From NCBI GenBank assembly GCA_037447655.1, contig JBBHKE010000906.1, forward strand, positions 62,001-126,000: 64,000 nt of DNA, in the 5' to 3' direction. Made by a program: the position numbers and the translations under genes. Every line of letters starts with the position of its first letter. Within the stretch, counting starts at the first letter, position 1. The stretch comes from Zygnema cylindricum (Eukaryota > Streptophyta > Zygnematophyceae > Zygnematales > Zygnemataceae). This document shows positions 34,421 to 47,306 of the stretch, piece by piece. Under the pieces are notes generated by a model. The model searched no databases. It saw only the letters and a program-made list of their open reading frames with translations, and was not told the origin of the DNA.

Positions 34421-35778
34421 GGTCTTTACGAAACTCTGAAAAGTGTAAAATAATGTTAAGGAAGTCTATGAACAGCAGATTTGCAGGCAGCTAAGTTCAA
34501 GAAGGCTCGGATAGACGCTTTAAAAAAGTAAGCAGGAGTTTGGTTATAAAATGGTCACCATGATTGCCAAGTTATGGTAAAGCTGGCCTTTGTTTAAAAA
34601 GTGCGAGAATTTCATGCGGAGTCCGCACATGGAACCAAATTTTCCTATAGCGTAACAGGAATTTCATACGGCTTCGCGCTAAAATATTTAGTAAGATATC
34701 GGGAATTATTCAGACGATATACCTATTTCGTGCGGCTTTCATACAAATTGTTCGCACTTTATGAAACAGAGGCTGGCATGGGAGTTTCTGATGTCACCGC
34801 TACATGTGACTGTAGTTGTCGTAAAGTACAGATTAGCGTCGAGTTTTATAGAAGGGTTATTACTTATTAGTTCGAATTCGAGTTCAAACGGCGTGGATGA
34901 TCTTCAACCGCTCACTGGATTAGATCTAAGAAAATAAATTTACATTAATATTCTATTTCAGTATTTTGTGTTAAGGTGCCACTCAAAACTGGCACCTAAT
35001 GAACGCTACAGTACTTTACTGAACTAAGTACTATCGATTCACTGTGCACTTTACTAGTTTACTGTGCTGTAGTGGCTGCAAGATGCACGATTTCCGTAAC
35101 TGTAGTACTATATTTTTAATAGGTACAATACAGATTCCGATATAAATATCGCATTTATGTATCGCGCCAAAACTACGAAAGTACGAATGTATACCGTATT
35201 ACAAACTTTCAGAGGCATCCAGTCAACATGGAATGAATACTTTTCTACCTCTGTTGCATCGCCAATGTTTTCCAGGAGCTCTCTGCTGGATTGCTAAAAG
35301 ATGATAGCAGTTATGTGCATGTATGGTAGTATGCAATACGGAGTACGTTGTAGAAGATAGGAGGGAGAGACCAAGTTCGGGGAAGGAGTGGAGGCGGTGA
35401 GACTTCATTCGAAAAGAAGCCATGATGTCCGCCAACCTGAGGTTAGAGAGAAAGAGAGAGGGAAAAAGAGAAAATGTGAATGGTAAAATAGAACCAGAAG
35501 CATGATAGAATGGAATGAAAGCAAAGTCGAGCTCTTATTGCATAGCTCAACGGGAGAAGCAAACGATGGGGTTAACCTCCATGAGGAATGTATGTTTTGA
35601 TAGGAATAGAAAAGTCCATGGCTGTCATCAGAGGCGAACAAGCATGGTGTTTTATTCCAGCTATGAAGTCGTTGAGGAAGTGGAGAGGATTTCACGATGT
35701 TTTTGAGGCTGTTTTAGGGTTTTACTAGGCTTTTAGCTTTTTTAGGGTTCCTTGGTGTTTTCTTAGGGTTCCTCGATT
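34421..35778. other. Divergent intergenic region between QCR8 and LDL3
   Basis: 1.36 kb that must hold both promoters. The last 70 bp before the LDL3 start contain three TTAGGGTT motifs (about 35715, 35745, 35765) in a T-rich leader. No other gene is supported. Confidence 0.6.
35715..35775 (+). promoter_or_regulatory. Three telobox motifs in LDL3 leader
   Basis: TTTTAGGGTTTTAC, TTTTTAGGGTTCC and TCTTAGGGTTCC lie within 65 bp upstream of ATG 35779. Teloboxes near plant transcription starts are known; function here is inferred. Confidence 0.45.
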
Positions 35779-38700
35779 ATGGATTCCACAGAGCTAAACG
35801 ATGCCTGGACGACTAATAATTCACTAACACAGAATGTGAATGAAAACGGTTGTGACAAGCATGCCGTTGAGAAAGGAATGGAAAATAATGGTACATGTGG
35901 CATTGGTGAGGAGAAAGGCGTGAGAAACAGTGATGTTAAGATTTCGACTGTCAAGGGTGATTCATGGGAAATCGGAGAATTAGGGTTCACTGATACAAAG
36001 GATGATGCTTTGGATATAGGCATTGCTGTATTAGCACAAGCTGCAATAGTTGCAGATAGTTTATTGGATGAAGGACCAGCTTATGAAGTACCAGTTTCCA
36101 CAGAAGGTTCTGTTTTGGAGACTGATGAACAAGCTAAACATGGCAACCCTAATTCAGAGGTTAATGACGTGGTAAGAGGAACTGAGTTTTCAGCGAAACG
36201 TTCTAAATTGATTAAAAGCAGGAAAAAGTCTTGTTCAAATCGGTTTACGATTAGTCCAGGGAAGGGAACTCCTGTACAGCTTGACAGTGATGTTGGCGAT
36301 GGTAGTAGTGATGTTCTGGAAGTACTTTATTCACAGCCATCACTAAAGGACACAAGCAGTTTGGCAATCAAGAAGCCTGGTATTTTGTTGGCAGGCAAAG
36401 TCGACAATGTCAAAGGTTTAGAGTCCCATTTAAAAGGGGAAAATGCTGATGAGGAGAAGTTAGGGTCTTTTCCAAAAGGTAAAGGTGGTGGGGACAAGTT
36501 CTCGACATTAGCTGATGTAGGACAGATGGAAGGTGGTGAAAGCAATGGAGTTATTTTTGCCGAAATGGGACCTGTAACTGTGGACCTCCAAAGACAATCA
36601 TCTATTGAGGAGGAAAAGGAGATAAACGTACCTCTTCTATCAGCACGTGTTGCACGTCGTCCCGCTCGGCAAGTGAAGAAAAGGCGACATGACGATATGG
36701 CGTATGAGGGGGATTTGGAGTGGGCATATATTATGGGAGAGAAAAAGGCCCCAAAGGACTGGACATGGAACCCTGAGAAAGACCGAATGGGAAGGGGAAG
36801 AACAAAAGGAACAACTCTCGCCAATGTGCCTGTCCAACAAGGGCCCGGAGAAGGACCTGCCCTTACTGCTGGATTGCGACCGAGGGTTCCGGGCCCGGTG
36901 GAAAGAATCAGATTTAAAGAAATTCTGAAGAAAAGGGGAGGCTTACAGGAATATCTGGAATGCAGGTGAGTTGTGACTCATTGTTTACATGGCCATGTTT
37001 CTTTCTGTGCCTATTATCATGTTAATAATCAATTACTGTCATTACAAGACACCAGAATAAGCTCCACGCATATGACAATTGTCATTTCTAAGATTCTTTG
37101 TGCATCCGTGTGGTTAATCTAATCCAGTCATCAACTTTGGCATTTCTCTTGATATGGCAACCATGTAAGGTGTGTCTATGTGCCTGTGTTTACCCATCTC
37201 TTTCCCTATCTCCCTTTTTGCAAAGGTCCCTCTCCTTCTCTCTCTCCCTCTCCCTGCTCCTGCTCCTCTCTCCCCCTCTCCCTCTCCCTTCCCCTCTTTC
37301 TCTCCCTCTCCTATCCCTCTCCCTCTCCCTCTCCTATCCCGCTCCCTCTCCCTCTCCTTCTCCCTCGCCCTCTCCCAATCCCTCGCCCTCGTCCTCGCCC
37401 TTGCTCTTCCCTCCTCCTCCCCCTCCCCCTCCCCCTCCCCCTCCCCTGTTTTTGGCAGTTGTCAGTTAGCTTGCTAATGGAGAAAGCAAGCGTCACCACA
37501 ACTCTAAGCTAGTTAATTTAGTAAACCACGCTTGAGCTTGATCCCCAGTGGGTCCTGTCTTGTGCGTTTGTGTTCCTATTATGCTTTGCAACCTGGCAAA
37601 TATGCAAATCATTGTCAAATCAGCGGTACCATGTTATGTCAATTTGTGTTTGAGACTTGCAATGCTTTCTCCTCAGGTGTGTTTTAAAACCATGTTTGAT
37701 GTCTTATTCTGTTACATATTCTTGCATGGAAGTTTTGCAGGAACAAAATTCTCGCTCTATGGGATTCCAGCATCAGTTATCCTCTAACACTGGAGGACTG
37801 CTGTTTGAAGTCGAGTTTTTATGGAGTAGAGCCTTCCCATACCTCCCTCGTTGGGGAGGTTTTCAGTTTTTTGGATCAACTGGTGCGTTAAATATCTTTG
37901 TTTTCCTGCTCCCATCCCAATTTTGAACCTTTTTGGGGTCCTCAATTCTACATATATATGTGTAATGTAAAAGTTTTGTTTATATCTACAGCTCGTTAAT
38001 AATTTTTGACTTGGTGAATAGCGCTTCAGAGAAACATTTATGCAGAGTAACCAAATGTTTTTAGATCCTTCCAAATGTCGGATAGGTTCATGCCCCCTTA
38101 ATCATGGAAGTTGAAACACAGTAACTTTAGGTACACCTCCCATCGCCATTAGAGTTAATAAGTTTAATTTGGTCACTACTTTTTTTGGCCAAAATTCATA
38201 AAATCGTGTCAACAACACTATCTAAGGGAGTGGACTACAATCCGCCACGTCTCCCTACACTAAATGAGTATTATACCTCCTAATTTTCCCAATAATTCCT
38301 TTAATAGTGATGGGCATGTAGCTTGATAGGTTTGCGTCCATTTTATGGATTAACCCCACATTGTCTGACATCACTATCATTATCATGGCAATGTATTCTC
38401 TGTATAATATATATAAATGGATAATTTATGATATATATCCTGCAATCAAGGTTGTTGCTAAACATTTGCAGGGCCCATATGTATGAAGGACAAAGACAAT
38501 GTAGTATTTGGAACCTGTTTCTGAATTTTTGTGACAGGCCATTCATTGAGTTTGAAGCAGACGTCCCTCTAATGAATGGAAATAGACCTATGACCTGATT
38601 CCATATTCTTGTAATATTTCACGCCACTACCATACACCGTGTTCTGTTCTGGTGGTTCTACGTGTGAAGTAAAGCATGACCTGATTCCGTGTTAGTGCAA

Positions 38701-41700
38701 TTAGTTTATGCCGTTAGTTTTCTCAGGTGTTTTTGTTTACCCCTTCAACTTTTCCTGTTTGTTCTTCAACCGTTTTTTTCAACTGCTTCAACTGCTTTAA
38801 TACAGGGTTGCATCAACTTTGGCGTTCTTCGAAAAAGAAAACGCGAAACAGTGGAAACCGAAATGGCAAACAAAGGGATCATTTATCAGAAAGAAGAAGG
38901 GATGACGTCAATAAGATCTCAAGTATCTGAAACCAAAAATGCTGTTGCTTTGCCCTGTCAAATAGAAGGCTCCCTTGTGAATGAAACAAAGATTTGGAAC
39001 GAAAATGAAGTCGTTCCTATGGAGGTGGATGAGAAAGAAGCAGTTGGTAAAGGAAAAGGGCTACATTCAAAAAATCAAGGAAATGGACCAGATAGAAACT
39101 TAAACGGTGAAGGCAACGGTGTGAGCGAACGAGAATTTGGACAAGCGCAAAGCTCCTTCCAGGAAGGAATTAATTGTCATAATAGTGACGAGGCTGGTTT
39201 AGTTCACATTTTAGAGGCAACTTCTGGGATTTCTGGAGAAGGGCTTGAGAAGGAGATAAAAATGAGGGACTTTCACATGCAAGAACAAAAACCATCAGAA
39301 ACAGAAAAGAAATTGATCAAGGCAGAGAGCAAAACTGATGCAAAATTTCTGGTAAGGGAAATAGAATCGCAGCAGGAGAGAGGGCAAGGAATGGAAGAAG
39401 TAACAGATCACTTCAAGTTTCCTAAGACAAGAAAACCGCAAGAAAACCAACAGGAAATCCGCAAGAAAACTGTTGTTGTAATAGGAGCAGGTCCTGCCGG
39501 ACTAACTGCGGCAAAGCATATGACCAGGATGGGGTTGCATGTTACTGTTTTGGAAGCAAGAGAGAGGGTTGGGGGTAGGGTACATACGGACAAGGCTTCT
39601 TTTTCAGCTCCGGTTGATTTGGGAGCAAGTATCATTACTGGAATTGAAAGTGATGTCAATTTAGAGAAACGTGCAGATCCAACGGCAGTTCTATGTCGAC
39701 AGTTAGGGTTGCAGCTGGTAGGAATGAAAGGGGACTGTCCACTATTCGATAGAGTGAGTGGGGAAAAAGTCCCATCGGAAATTGATGCCTCTATAGAAGC
39801 AGAATATAACAGCCTGTTAGATCAAACGGTGCTAATGGTTTTAGAAAAAGGGGCTCATGCAGAAAAAATGTCTTTGGGGGAAGCTTTGGAAGAGGCTTTG
39901 ATCAGGAGGAGAGGGTTTAAAAGGGTTACAAAAACTGGGGAAATGGACTTGTTCAAGACTGATACGCCAACAGAAGTAATAACAAGCCTACAAACTTCAA
40001 CTCCAAGGAAGGATTCGGTTAAAGGACAAGAGGAAGGGAAGGAAGGAGAACAAAGTGTTAAAAGCAAAAAAAAAATTGCCTATCCTAGTTGCAACAATGA
40101 TAAAAAGGGAACTCGTAAGGAAACAGTATTGAATGATTTTGAAAGAATTGCAGCAGACGAGAAGGTTGACTGTGTTGGGAAAGATAATGGGATGAAAAAA
40201 GGCATAGTCAATGGTCGACCTGACTTTTTAGAAAATGGACAGGACAAACTGGGTCATGAGGTTTTTTTACAAGCAGGAGGAGCTTTGCTAAAAGCGTTAG
40301 CCATGGATATGGCGGAAGTTCACAAAGACAGATCTGAAGTTGAGAGGCAGGGGGCAGAGAGGGGAGAGAGTGTTGGGATCCCAAATTGTGCTGGCGGCAA
40401 CTCTGAAGGGGTAATTGAGAGGGAGAAAGAGGAGCGCGAGAATGACGTCAAGGAAGGAGGGGCCCTGATCCACGAAGGTAGGGAAAAGCAAGAGGCATTT
40501 AGTGAAGGACATTTAGGGGGAAACGGTTTTTGCTGTTTAGGGGCTCAAAGTGGACTTGATTTATTGGCGGCTGCAAGCATGAGAGGAGGAGTGGTACAGG
40601 CGAGGGAAAGCTCAAATTCTGGTAATGAAGGGAACGGGAATAATTGTGTTGGAGGAGAAACAAGAAGGGATTCTGTGGAAGGACAGGAAGAAAGGAATGA
40701 AGGAGATCAAAGTGTTAAAAGCAAAAAAAAGTTTGTGTGTCCTAGTAGCGTTGAAGGTAAAAAGGGAATTCGTGAGGAGACGGTAGTATTCGATGGAGAT
40801 TTGGTTAGTATTTCACCATTGGAGAGGAGAGTGTTGGATTGGCATTTGGCGAATTTGGAGTATGGATGTGCCGCCCCTCTTGGGAAAGTTTCTCTACCCC
40901 ATTGGAACCAGGATGATGTGTATGGAGGATTTGGAGGACAACATTGTATGATAAAAGGGGGATATGGTCAAGTTTTGGAATCCATGAAGGAGGGCCTTGA
41001 CATTCGGTTTGATCAAGTGGTAAGCAAGATTGACTACATGTTCAGAGTGGGTCTGAAGCCAAAGTTAGAGAAGACAGGGGAGGAGGAGAAAAAGAGGACT
41101 GAAAATGGAGAGGATGGAAAGGAGAAAGGAAAGGGGAGGGATGGGAAAGTGAGAGGGAGTGAGTTGGGTCAGGTAGAGGTAGGTGACAATTCGAAGGTAA
41201 TGGTGAAGACTAAAGTAGGAGAAACGTTTATTGCCGATGCTGTACTCGTGACAGTGCCTTTGGGTTGTCTTAAAGCAGGGGACATAGAGTTTTTGCCTCC
41301 CTTACCTGAGTGGAAAACAAGCTCCATAAAAAATTTAGGATTCGGGGTGTTGAACAAAGTAGTCTTAGAGTTTCCAGATGTGTTTTGGGACCCAGAAATG
41401 GATTATTTTGGGGCCGCAGGAGAAAGCCCGGAAACTAGGGGAAGATGTTTCATGTTTTGGAATCTCCAGAGGACATGTGGAGCTCCTGTATTGACTGGAT
41501 TGGTGGTAGGTAAGGCAGCAGAAATGGGGGAGGAGGAGGAGGATGATCTTTTAGTTGAACAAGCTCTTTCCATTCTTCGGAAATTATTTGGAGACAAGGC
41601 AGTTAAGAAACCTCTCGCAGCTGTAGTCACTCATTGGGGAAAGGATCCATTCAGGTAAGACAGACCTTAAATGATTCAGCAGTTTTGTTAAATGTTTTAA

Positions 41701-44700
41701 AAGGATGTTTCGAAGGAATTGTGTTGTTCTTTTACTTTTAATGTTTCTCCGCATTTTTTAACTTTGCCACCACATTTCTCATCGACTACTGTACTTTAGA
41801 TTTTTACTCATCAGGTCTCTCCCAGTTTTCTCCTCCGTCAGTCATTATCTTGGCTCAGCTTTCTTTTTTTTCTTTAACCTAATTATTTTTTCTCCTAAGG
41901 TTTCCTGTTGTTTTATTCACCTTTTTTTTTTCTGCAGTCGTGGAGCCTATTCCTATGTGGCAGTCGGTGCCTCTGGTGAGGATTATGACCGCCTTGCGAA
42001 ACCACTCGAGAACCGCTTATTTTTTGCAGGAGAGGCAACTTGTCGTGAACATCCTGACACTGTGGGAGGAGCGATTATAACTGGGCTTCGGGAAGCGGTA
42101 AGGATTGTAGACGTTTTGGAGAGAGGAATTGACCTGACAGCAGAAGGAGAAGCCATGGCGGCAGCTCAGAAACAATCAGATAGTGAAAGGGCAGAAGTGA
42201 GAGAGATTGTGAGAAAATTGGCGTCGTTCGAAGATGGAGACAATGGTTGTAATAACGGTTATAATAAGAGCGGTTCTGGGTTGGAAGGGAATGTTGAAGT
42301 TTTAGGTTTAATGAAGGAGGCTTCTGGTAGGGAAGACATTGTTCATGATCTTTTTGGAACAGCAAAAACAATCGCTGGGAGGTCTCTTTTGGCGAAGGAA
42401 ATTCTCGCATTGTCTCCGGAAATTGCCAGGGGATTTGCAGGAACAAAGGAAGGGCTTTCTATTCTTAATCTTTGGATACTGGTAAGTCTTGGATCAGAGG
42501 TTGGTGCATGACGATTGCTTGTGTTTGGGGCTGTAAAACTCAAAATTAAAAAACTGGAAAACCTGAAAACTGATAACTATATCTCGAATCTGAAAAACTG
42601 TAAACGAAAATTGAAAACTGATACCGCACACTAGACGTTTTGGACCGGGAAATGGTGTTCTAATCTTCACCGTCTGTTGTATACAACATAAAGGGCGTCC
42701 GCGGACGATCAGACATGTTTGGCAGTACTTTTTATGGTTCGTTTTATTGTGTGTGTACGCCTAAGAAAGACGTGAACTAGGTTTAGATGGCCAGGGCTAA
42801 TTATAGCAGAAAAAATACCTGGGTGTCTCAACATTGTACCCCTTTCTCATCTTCATCTAAGTGTTTGTCATGCACATATTTCTTTCCCTTCTTTGCTTTT
42901 ATGTAGCTCTGATATTAGCAGGTTTGAAACTGTTCTGACATTCAGGACAAGCTACGTTGTTTTTTTCTGTTAATGTTTGGTCATTTTCTTCAGCTTTTTT
43001 GATTTTTTCTTCTGGGCGTGCTTTTTAAGCTAGCTTTTTTGGTTTCTGTATTCAGGAATCAACTGGGAAGGAGGGACTACAGTTATTGAGACTGTGTGTA
43101 CGCGTTCTTTTAGTAGTGGCGACTGACCTCTCTGCAGTTCGTCAGTCAGGTAAAAGTGTTGTTGTTGTAGCCTACAACTAATTCAGTCCCGGTTTTTTTC
43201 TGCGCTTTGAACACAAAATAACGTTAATAATGCGTTTTTTTGGTTCAAAATCGTTCTCGTCATTTGCAGTGGAAATAGAGTTATTGGCTCTAAAATAGTC
43301 AATTATTTCTTAACGCTAATTTGTAGCTTACCTTTTGAATTTATGTTTTTTTCCAAACTCCGAAAGCCCGACTGATGAACAGATAAGAATGGACAGTAAA
43401 TATGGAATTAAATGGCAGATTTTCCAAAGTGGATTGCATCTAGGATAGCAGTCAACTCGGCCCAATTTAATTATTCAACAATCTTGGAGATAAAACAATA
43501 TAATTTATCTGTTGCAAGGTTTTTGTAGAAGATGATGAAAATATCTCTGGATTGGCATCAACAGGTATCGGGAAAACGGTGAAGGAGAAAGTTTGTATTT
43601 TGGGACATCGAGATATTCGAGCTGTTGCCGATCAGCTTGTGAGATCGTGGATTGCACTTTTTAAAAGTAAACATTCTCAACAGACTAAACTTTTTAAAAG
43701 TAAACTTTCTCCACAGACTAAGGAAAGGATAAATGTTCGGGAGAATCTTACGAGCAAGAACAGGGGAACCGAAGGTGTGGCTAAGGAGAATGGGGACGGG
43801 AAGAAAAATGCGAAGAAGGGTGGTGGTGGTCCTCCTCGAGTTAAAGATGTGAAGGAGGGAAAGTTTAAGACGAGTTCTGTGCTTCATCTGAGTAATTCAA
43901 ATGTAAAAAAGAAGGCTGTTGATGTAGAAAAAGCAAGTGATACAGTTGCTCTTGATGAAGCTAATGGAAGGAGAGACGGCAGTGGGAAAGACAACCACAG
44001 AGCAAAAACAGAGGGAGGAAGGCAGGCACCGGAGCTGAATGGAGAGATAGAGAAGGAGGGGGAGAAGGAGAAAGAGAAAGTGAGAGTTCCTACTGTGGCA
44101 GAATTAGAAGCCATAGCTGCAGCGGAGGCGGCAGAGGCAGCAGCTGCAGCTGCAGAGGTAAGGTTTTCAGATCCTCTCCCTCTCGATCTCCCTCTCCCTC
44201 TTCCTCTACCTCTCAATTGTAAAATGGTGTAAGGTGGAAGTCTGTAAGCTGGGAACATTTTTTTGCCGTTTTATTTATCAGCTTCTCTGGCATTCTATTC
44301 CTCATTTTTTTTATTTTTTTATTTTTTTTTCACAGGCCTTAGCAGCAGCAGAAGCTCAGAGAGTACCCTTGCCAGAACCCCCAAAGATTCTATCTTTTCG
44401 GGCTTTCGCAAAAAAAGGGAAGAATCACAACAGAATCCATCACTTTTCACCAGATGCAGAAAAATATCAAGTGAAACACAAAGACGAGACAGCGATGTCC
44501 AAATTGACTTTAAAGGACGAGAGTAAACCTAACAAGAAAGGTCGTACAGTCAGCTTTGTCTTGACAGAGGAGGATAACAAGAAGGGACAAAAGAGAGAGA
44601 GGGAGAGAGACCCCTCCTCACCCACAGATTTAAAAGCTCAGGAAAGTGGGAGTAAGAAACAACTACGATTGGCTGCATGGAGGCAAATGAAAGTTTCGCT

Positions 44701-46070
44701 TTTAACAGATCCGGATTTGAAGGAAGGCTGTAGTGAAAGAGTTGAGAATCTCGAACAGGAAGAAACGAATGGGAATGGAATACACTGCTCATCTCACAAT
44801 ACAGGAATAAATGAAGGTTCTGATGGCAAAGAAAAAGAGAAAATATCAAAGGATAGAGGGAGAGGGAGAGGAAGACCAGAACCGGAAGCTGAAGGATCTG
44901 GCACCGGAGGAGGAGTTTGTCAGACAAGGAATAGGGCAAATGATACACAAGTAAGTAGTTCTATAAGAACGAGAAATAGCTTTTCCGGAGAGGAAGAAAA
45001 AGAAACTGATACGTTTGAAAGGAAAGAAGATATACAAGGTAGTGAAGTTAATAATGGAGGGGCAAGTGGTTCAGAAGGTCAGCATGGAAATAGAAGTGTA
45101 GGAAGTGTCCCACATGTGTTTTCCAAAAATTTCACAAACGGGCTTTTGCCCGGGAAACCGTCCTGGAAAGAAGAAACAGAGATTCAGGAAGTTAGAGGTT
45201 TCTCAAAGGCTTTTGGAGTTACTGGGGAAAGTAAAGGAGAGTTGCCTAAAGTAGAGACAATTTTGAGAACTGGAGAGAAAGACAAGGTGCGAGAAGGTTC
45301 TGGAAGTATGCATGAAAATTCAGGCAAAGGTTCCCCTACACATGAATTAGCATGGGAGAATAGGGTAACTGTTAATGAAGGAAGGTGGGTCTCTGGGAAA
45401 GAGAGGAAGAACGCTGTCGGGGATTATGTCATACAGTTGTTGAATCCTCTTTATAAAACGAAACGACTTTCAAAAGAGGATTTCAAAGCCATAGTAAAAA
45501 AATCGGTCCAGAAGGTATGAATCACATGCTGTCTTCTTTTGTTACTGATGAGCATCGGCAAGTTTAGGATGGAAGTGACCGTTACATGTATCTTAGAACT
45601 GCTGGAGAAAATGTATCATTTTTTTTGTAGCGATTGGAAAAAGAAAAAGGAAGAGGAATTCTGTTATTTTGCGCATGGAAAAAACCCCATTACAAAAAGG
45701 AATAATACATTTTCTGGAAGTGGTACATTTTCTGGGTTCGATTACAAAACCCTTAACATCGTTCATAAAGCCCATAAAACGAAAGGCAGCTAGAATTGAA
45801 GTGACCGTTCAAATTTTTCTTTCTTTGTCAGGCTTGGAATAAGAAATTTATGTAGACACAGACCTTTGAAACTGAGCTCGTGTTTGTGCTGTTGTGTAAC
45901 GCTTCTTACATGCATTCTCTTTGCTTTTTTGTATGCACATGAAATAATCAGTTTGTTGATGTCTGCTGATGTGATAGGTCATGGAAAGGGAGACGGCAAA
46001 AGACGATGAGTCAAGTATCGAGGAGTTTCTGTCTATTAAAAGGAAATTAAAAGTGAGTGGGTCTCCATAG
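35779..46070 (+). CDS. LDL3: LSD1-family histone lysine demethylase, LDL3 type (SWIRM and amine oxidase)
   Basis: Eight exons, phases all consistent: 35779-36965, 37741-37882, 38806-41654, 41938-42481, 43056-43149, 43529-44157, 44336-45514, 45978-46070; about 2238 aa. SWIRM domain spans the exon 1-3 joins (residues about 385-455: [24 protein letters not shown]). The FAD-binding Rossmann motif GAGPAGL is near residue 670, the catalytic-type lysine in [12 protein letters not shown] near 1294, and the C-terminal FAGEAT near 1422, followed by [10 protein letters not shown] roughly 300-residue hydrophilic insert splits the oxidase (about 830-1120). C-terminal modules [10 protein letters not shown]...[15 protein letters not shown] and [20 protein letters not shown] are of LDL3 type. 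Such enzymes remove methyl groups from histone H3 lysine 4 in the nucleus. The 3' end is unsure: AAA|GTGAGT at 46052 may be a donor rather than read-through to TAG 46068. Confidence 0.87.
37226..37446. repeat. CT-rich tract in LDL3 intron 1
   Basis: CTCTCCCTC and CCCCCT units on the sense strand, like those in introns of the nine-exon gene. It lies about 300 bp upstream of the exon 2 acceptor. Confidence 0.85.
38131..38247. repeat. Small MITE in LDL3 intron 2
   Basis: GTACACCTCCCATCGCCATTAGAGTTAATAAG to ACACTATCTAAGGGAGTGGACTACAAT. It is the reverse complement, with few differences, of 55171-55280 in the VMA21 intron. Confidence 0.8.
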
Positions 46071-46134
46071 GGCCTTTTGAAAAAATAAAGGTCTGTGTTT
46101 GCAAATTGGAGTTTAGTCCATCACTCATTGTAAA

Positions 46135-46331
46135 TATACCATGAATTGCTATTAGCCTGCAGGAACTATTACTGTTTATGCAAAATTTATTTTATTAATT
46201 CTAAATTAGGTCTGGATGGTGTGGATTTATGACCCTTTGTGGGATCAGTATTATACTATTTTAGGTCAACGGCTAAGAAAAACTAGCTGCGGATTTCTGT
46301 TATTAACCGTAATAGTAATTCACGCTGTTAA
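46135..46331. repeat. MITE copy downstream of LDL3
   Basis: ATACCATGAATTGCTATTAGCC at the left and TTATTAACCGTAATAGTAATTCACGCTGTTA at the right; interior without coding capacity. Confidence 0.65.
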
Positions 46332-46561
46332 GAGTATAACTAGTGTAATTATTAGTGTAATTATTGCTTGATTACAATGAGCCAGTCCACACCATTTCCT
46401 TTGGTGAAGTTTTCAGATCAGATGCAGTTCACGTTATCTCATGTTTTGCACAAAACATTTGAGTTTGCATATCATTTTTATTTATTAGTTTTAGTTCATA
46501 AATGACAGGGTCCAAAGAAGTTAATGTATGCCGCAAGGCCTTGCTGTGGCTAGTATAGAGT

Positions 46562-46644
46562 GGGAAAAGGGAGGGAAAGGGGAGGGAAAGGGGAGGGAAA
46601 GGGGAGGGAAAGGGGAGGGAAAGGAAGAGGGAGGGAGAGAAAGG
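46562..46644. repeat. 11-bp GGGAAAGGGGA minisatellite
   Basis: About six copies followed by GGAAGAGGGAGGGAG. G-runs on one strand give it quadruplex potential. Confidence 0.85.
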
Positions 46645-47217
46645 CTGGCTACCATTTTGATAGCCATGTTGTTGGTCGCGTGTCAGTTTTTGCCTGTTTT
46701 TCTGATTCTTCCCAGGAGAGAGTGTGTTGGTAGGTATGCATGTCAGACTAAATTTAAAAACTTGTGATAGAAGTTAGCTAGTGCTGGGGTCTTTTAAGAT
46801 TCATAACAGGGTTTTGTTTTTTTGGTTGCTACCGCTTTGCATTTAAGGTTTTTTTGTGGACATGTGTTGAGATGTTTTTAGAAGACAAAAAAGGGTAGGC
46901 TTATCTTTTTGTCGTGTTTCAAATTAGAAAATCAACATGATGTCACTATTACTTGATTATCTCCCTTAATATTGATTCTCTCATTGTTTTAAAAATCTCT
47001 CGCAAAATCTCTTATTTTTTCCCGATCTCCCAGACTCTTCCAAATTTGTGAAAACTTAATTGTGCTTCGAGATCCTTTCAGAACTTTGAAGATGATTCAC
47101 GATTCGCTCAAAACTACACAGTTGCATTCAGATTCTCACGAAACATAATAGATGCTTCCACATTTCTTAATTAAAAGGTGCTTTTATATCATAGTTTTAT
47201 ATGTGCGAAAAGGTATG

Positions 47218-47306
47218 GAAACACTATATGTGGTGACCCCATACCATAAGCTTATTGTATTTGGAAAACTGTATAATATGCGTATGATATGGGGTCACCA
47301 GCTATC
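47218..47306. repeat. Short foldback element
   Basis: ATATGTGGTGACCCCATACCATA and TATGATATGGGGTCACCA are inverted copies about 40 bp apart. Similar ends occur at 49918-50011 and, weakly, at 22985-23065. Confidence 0.7.
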
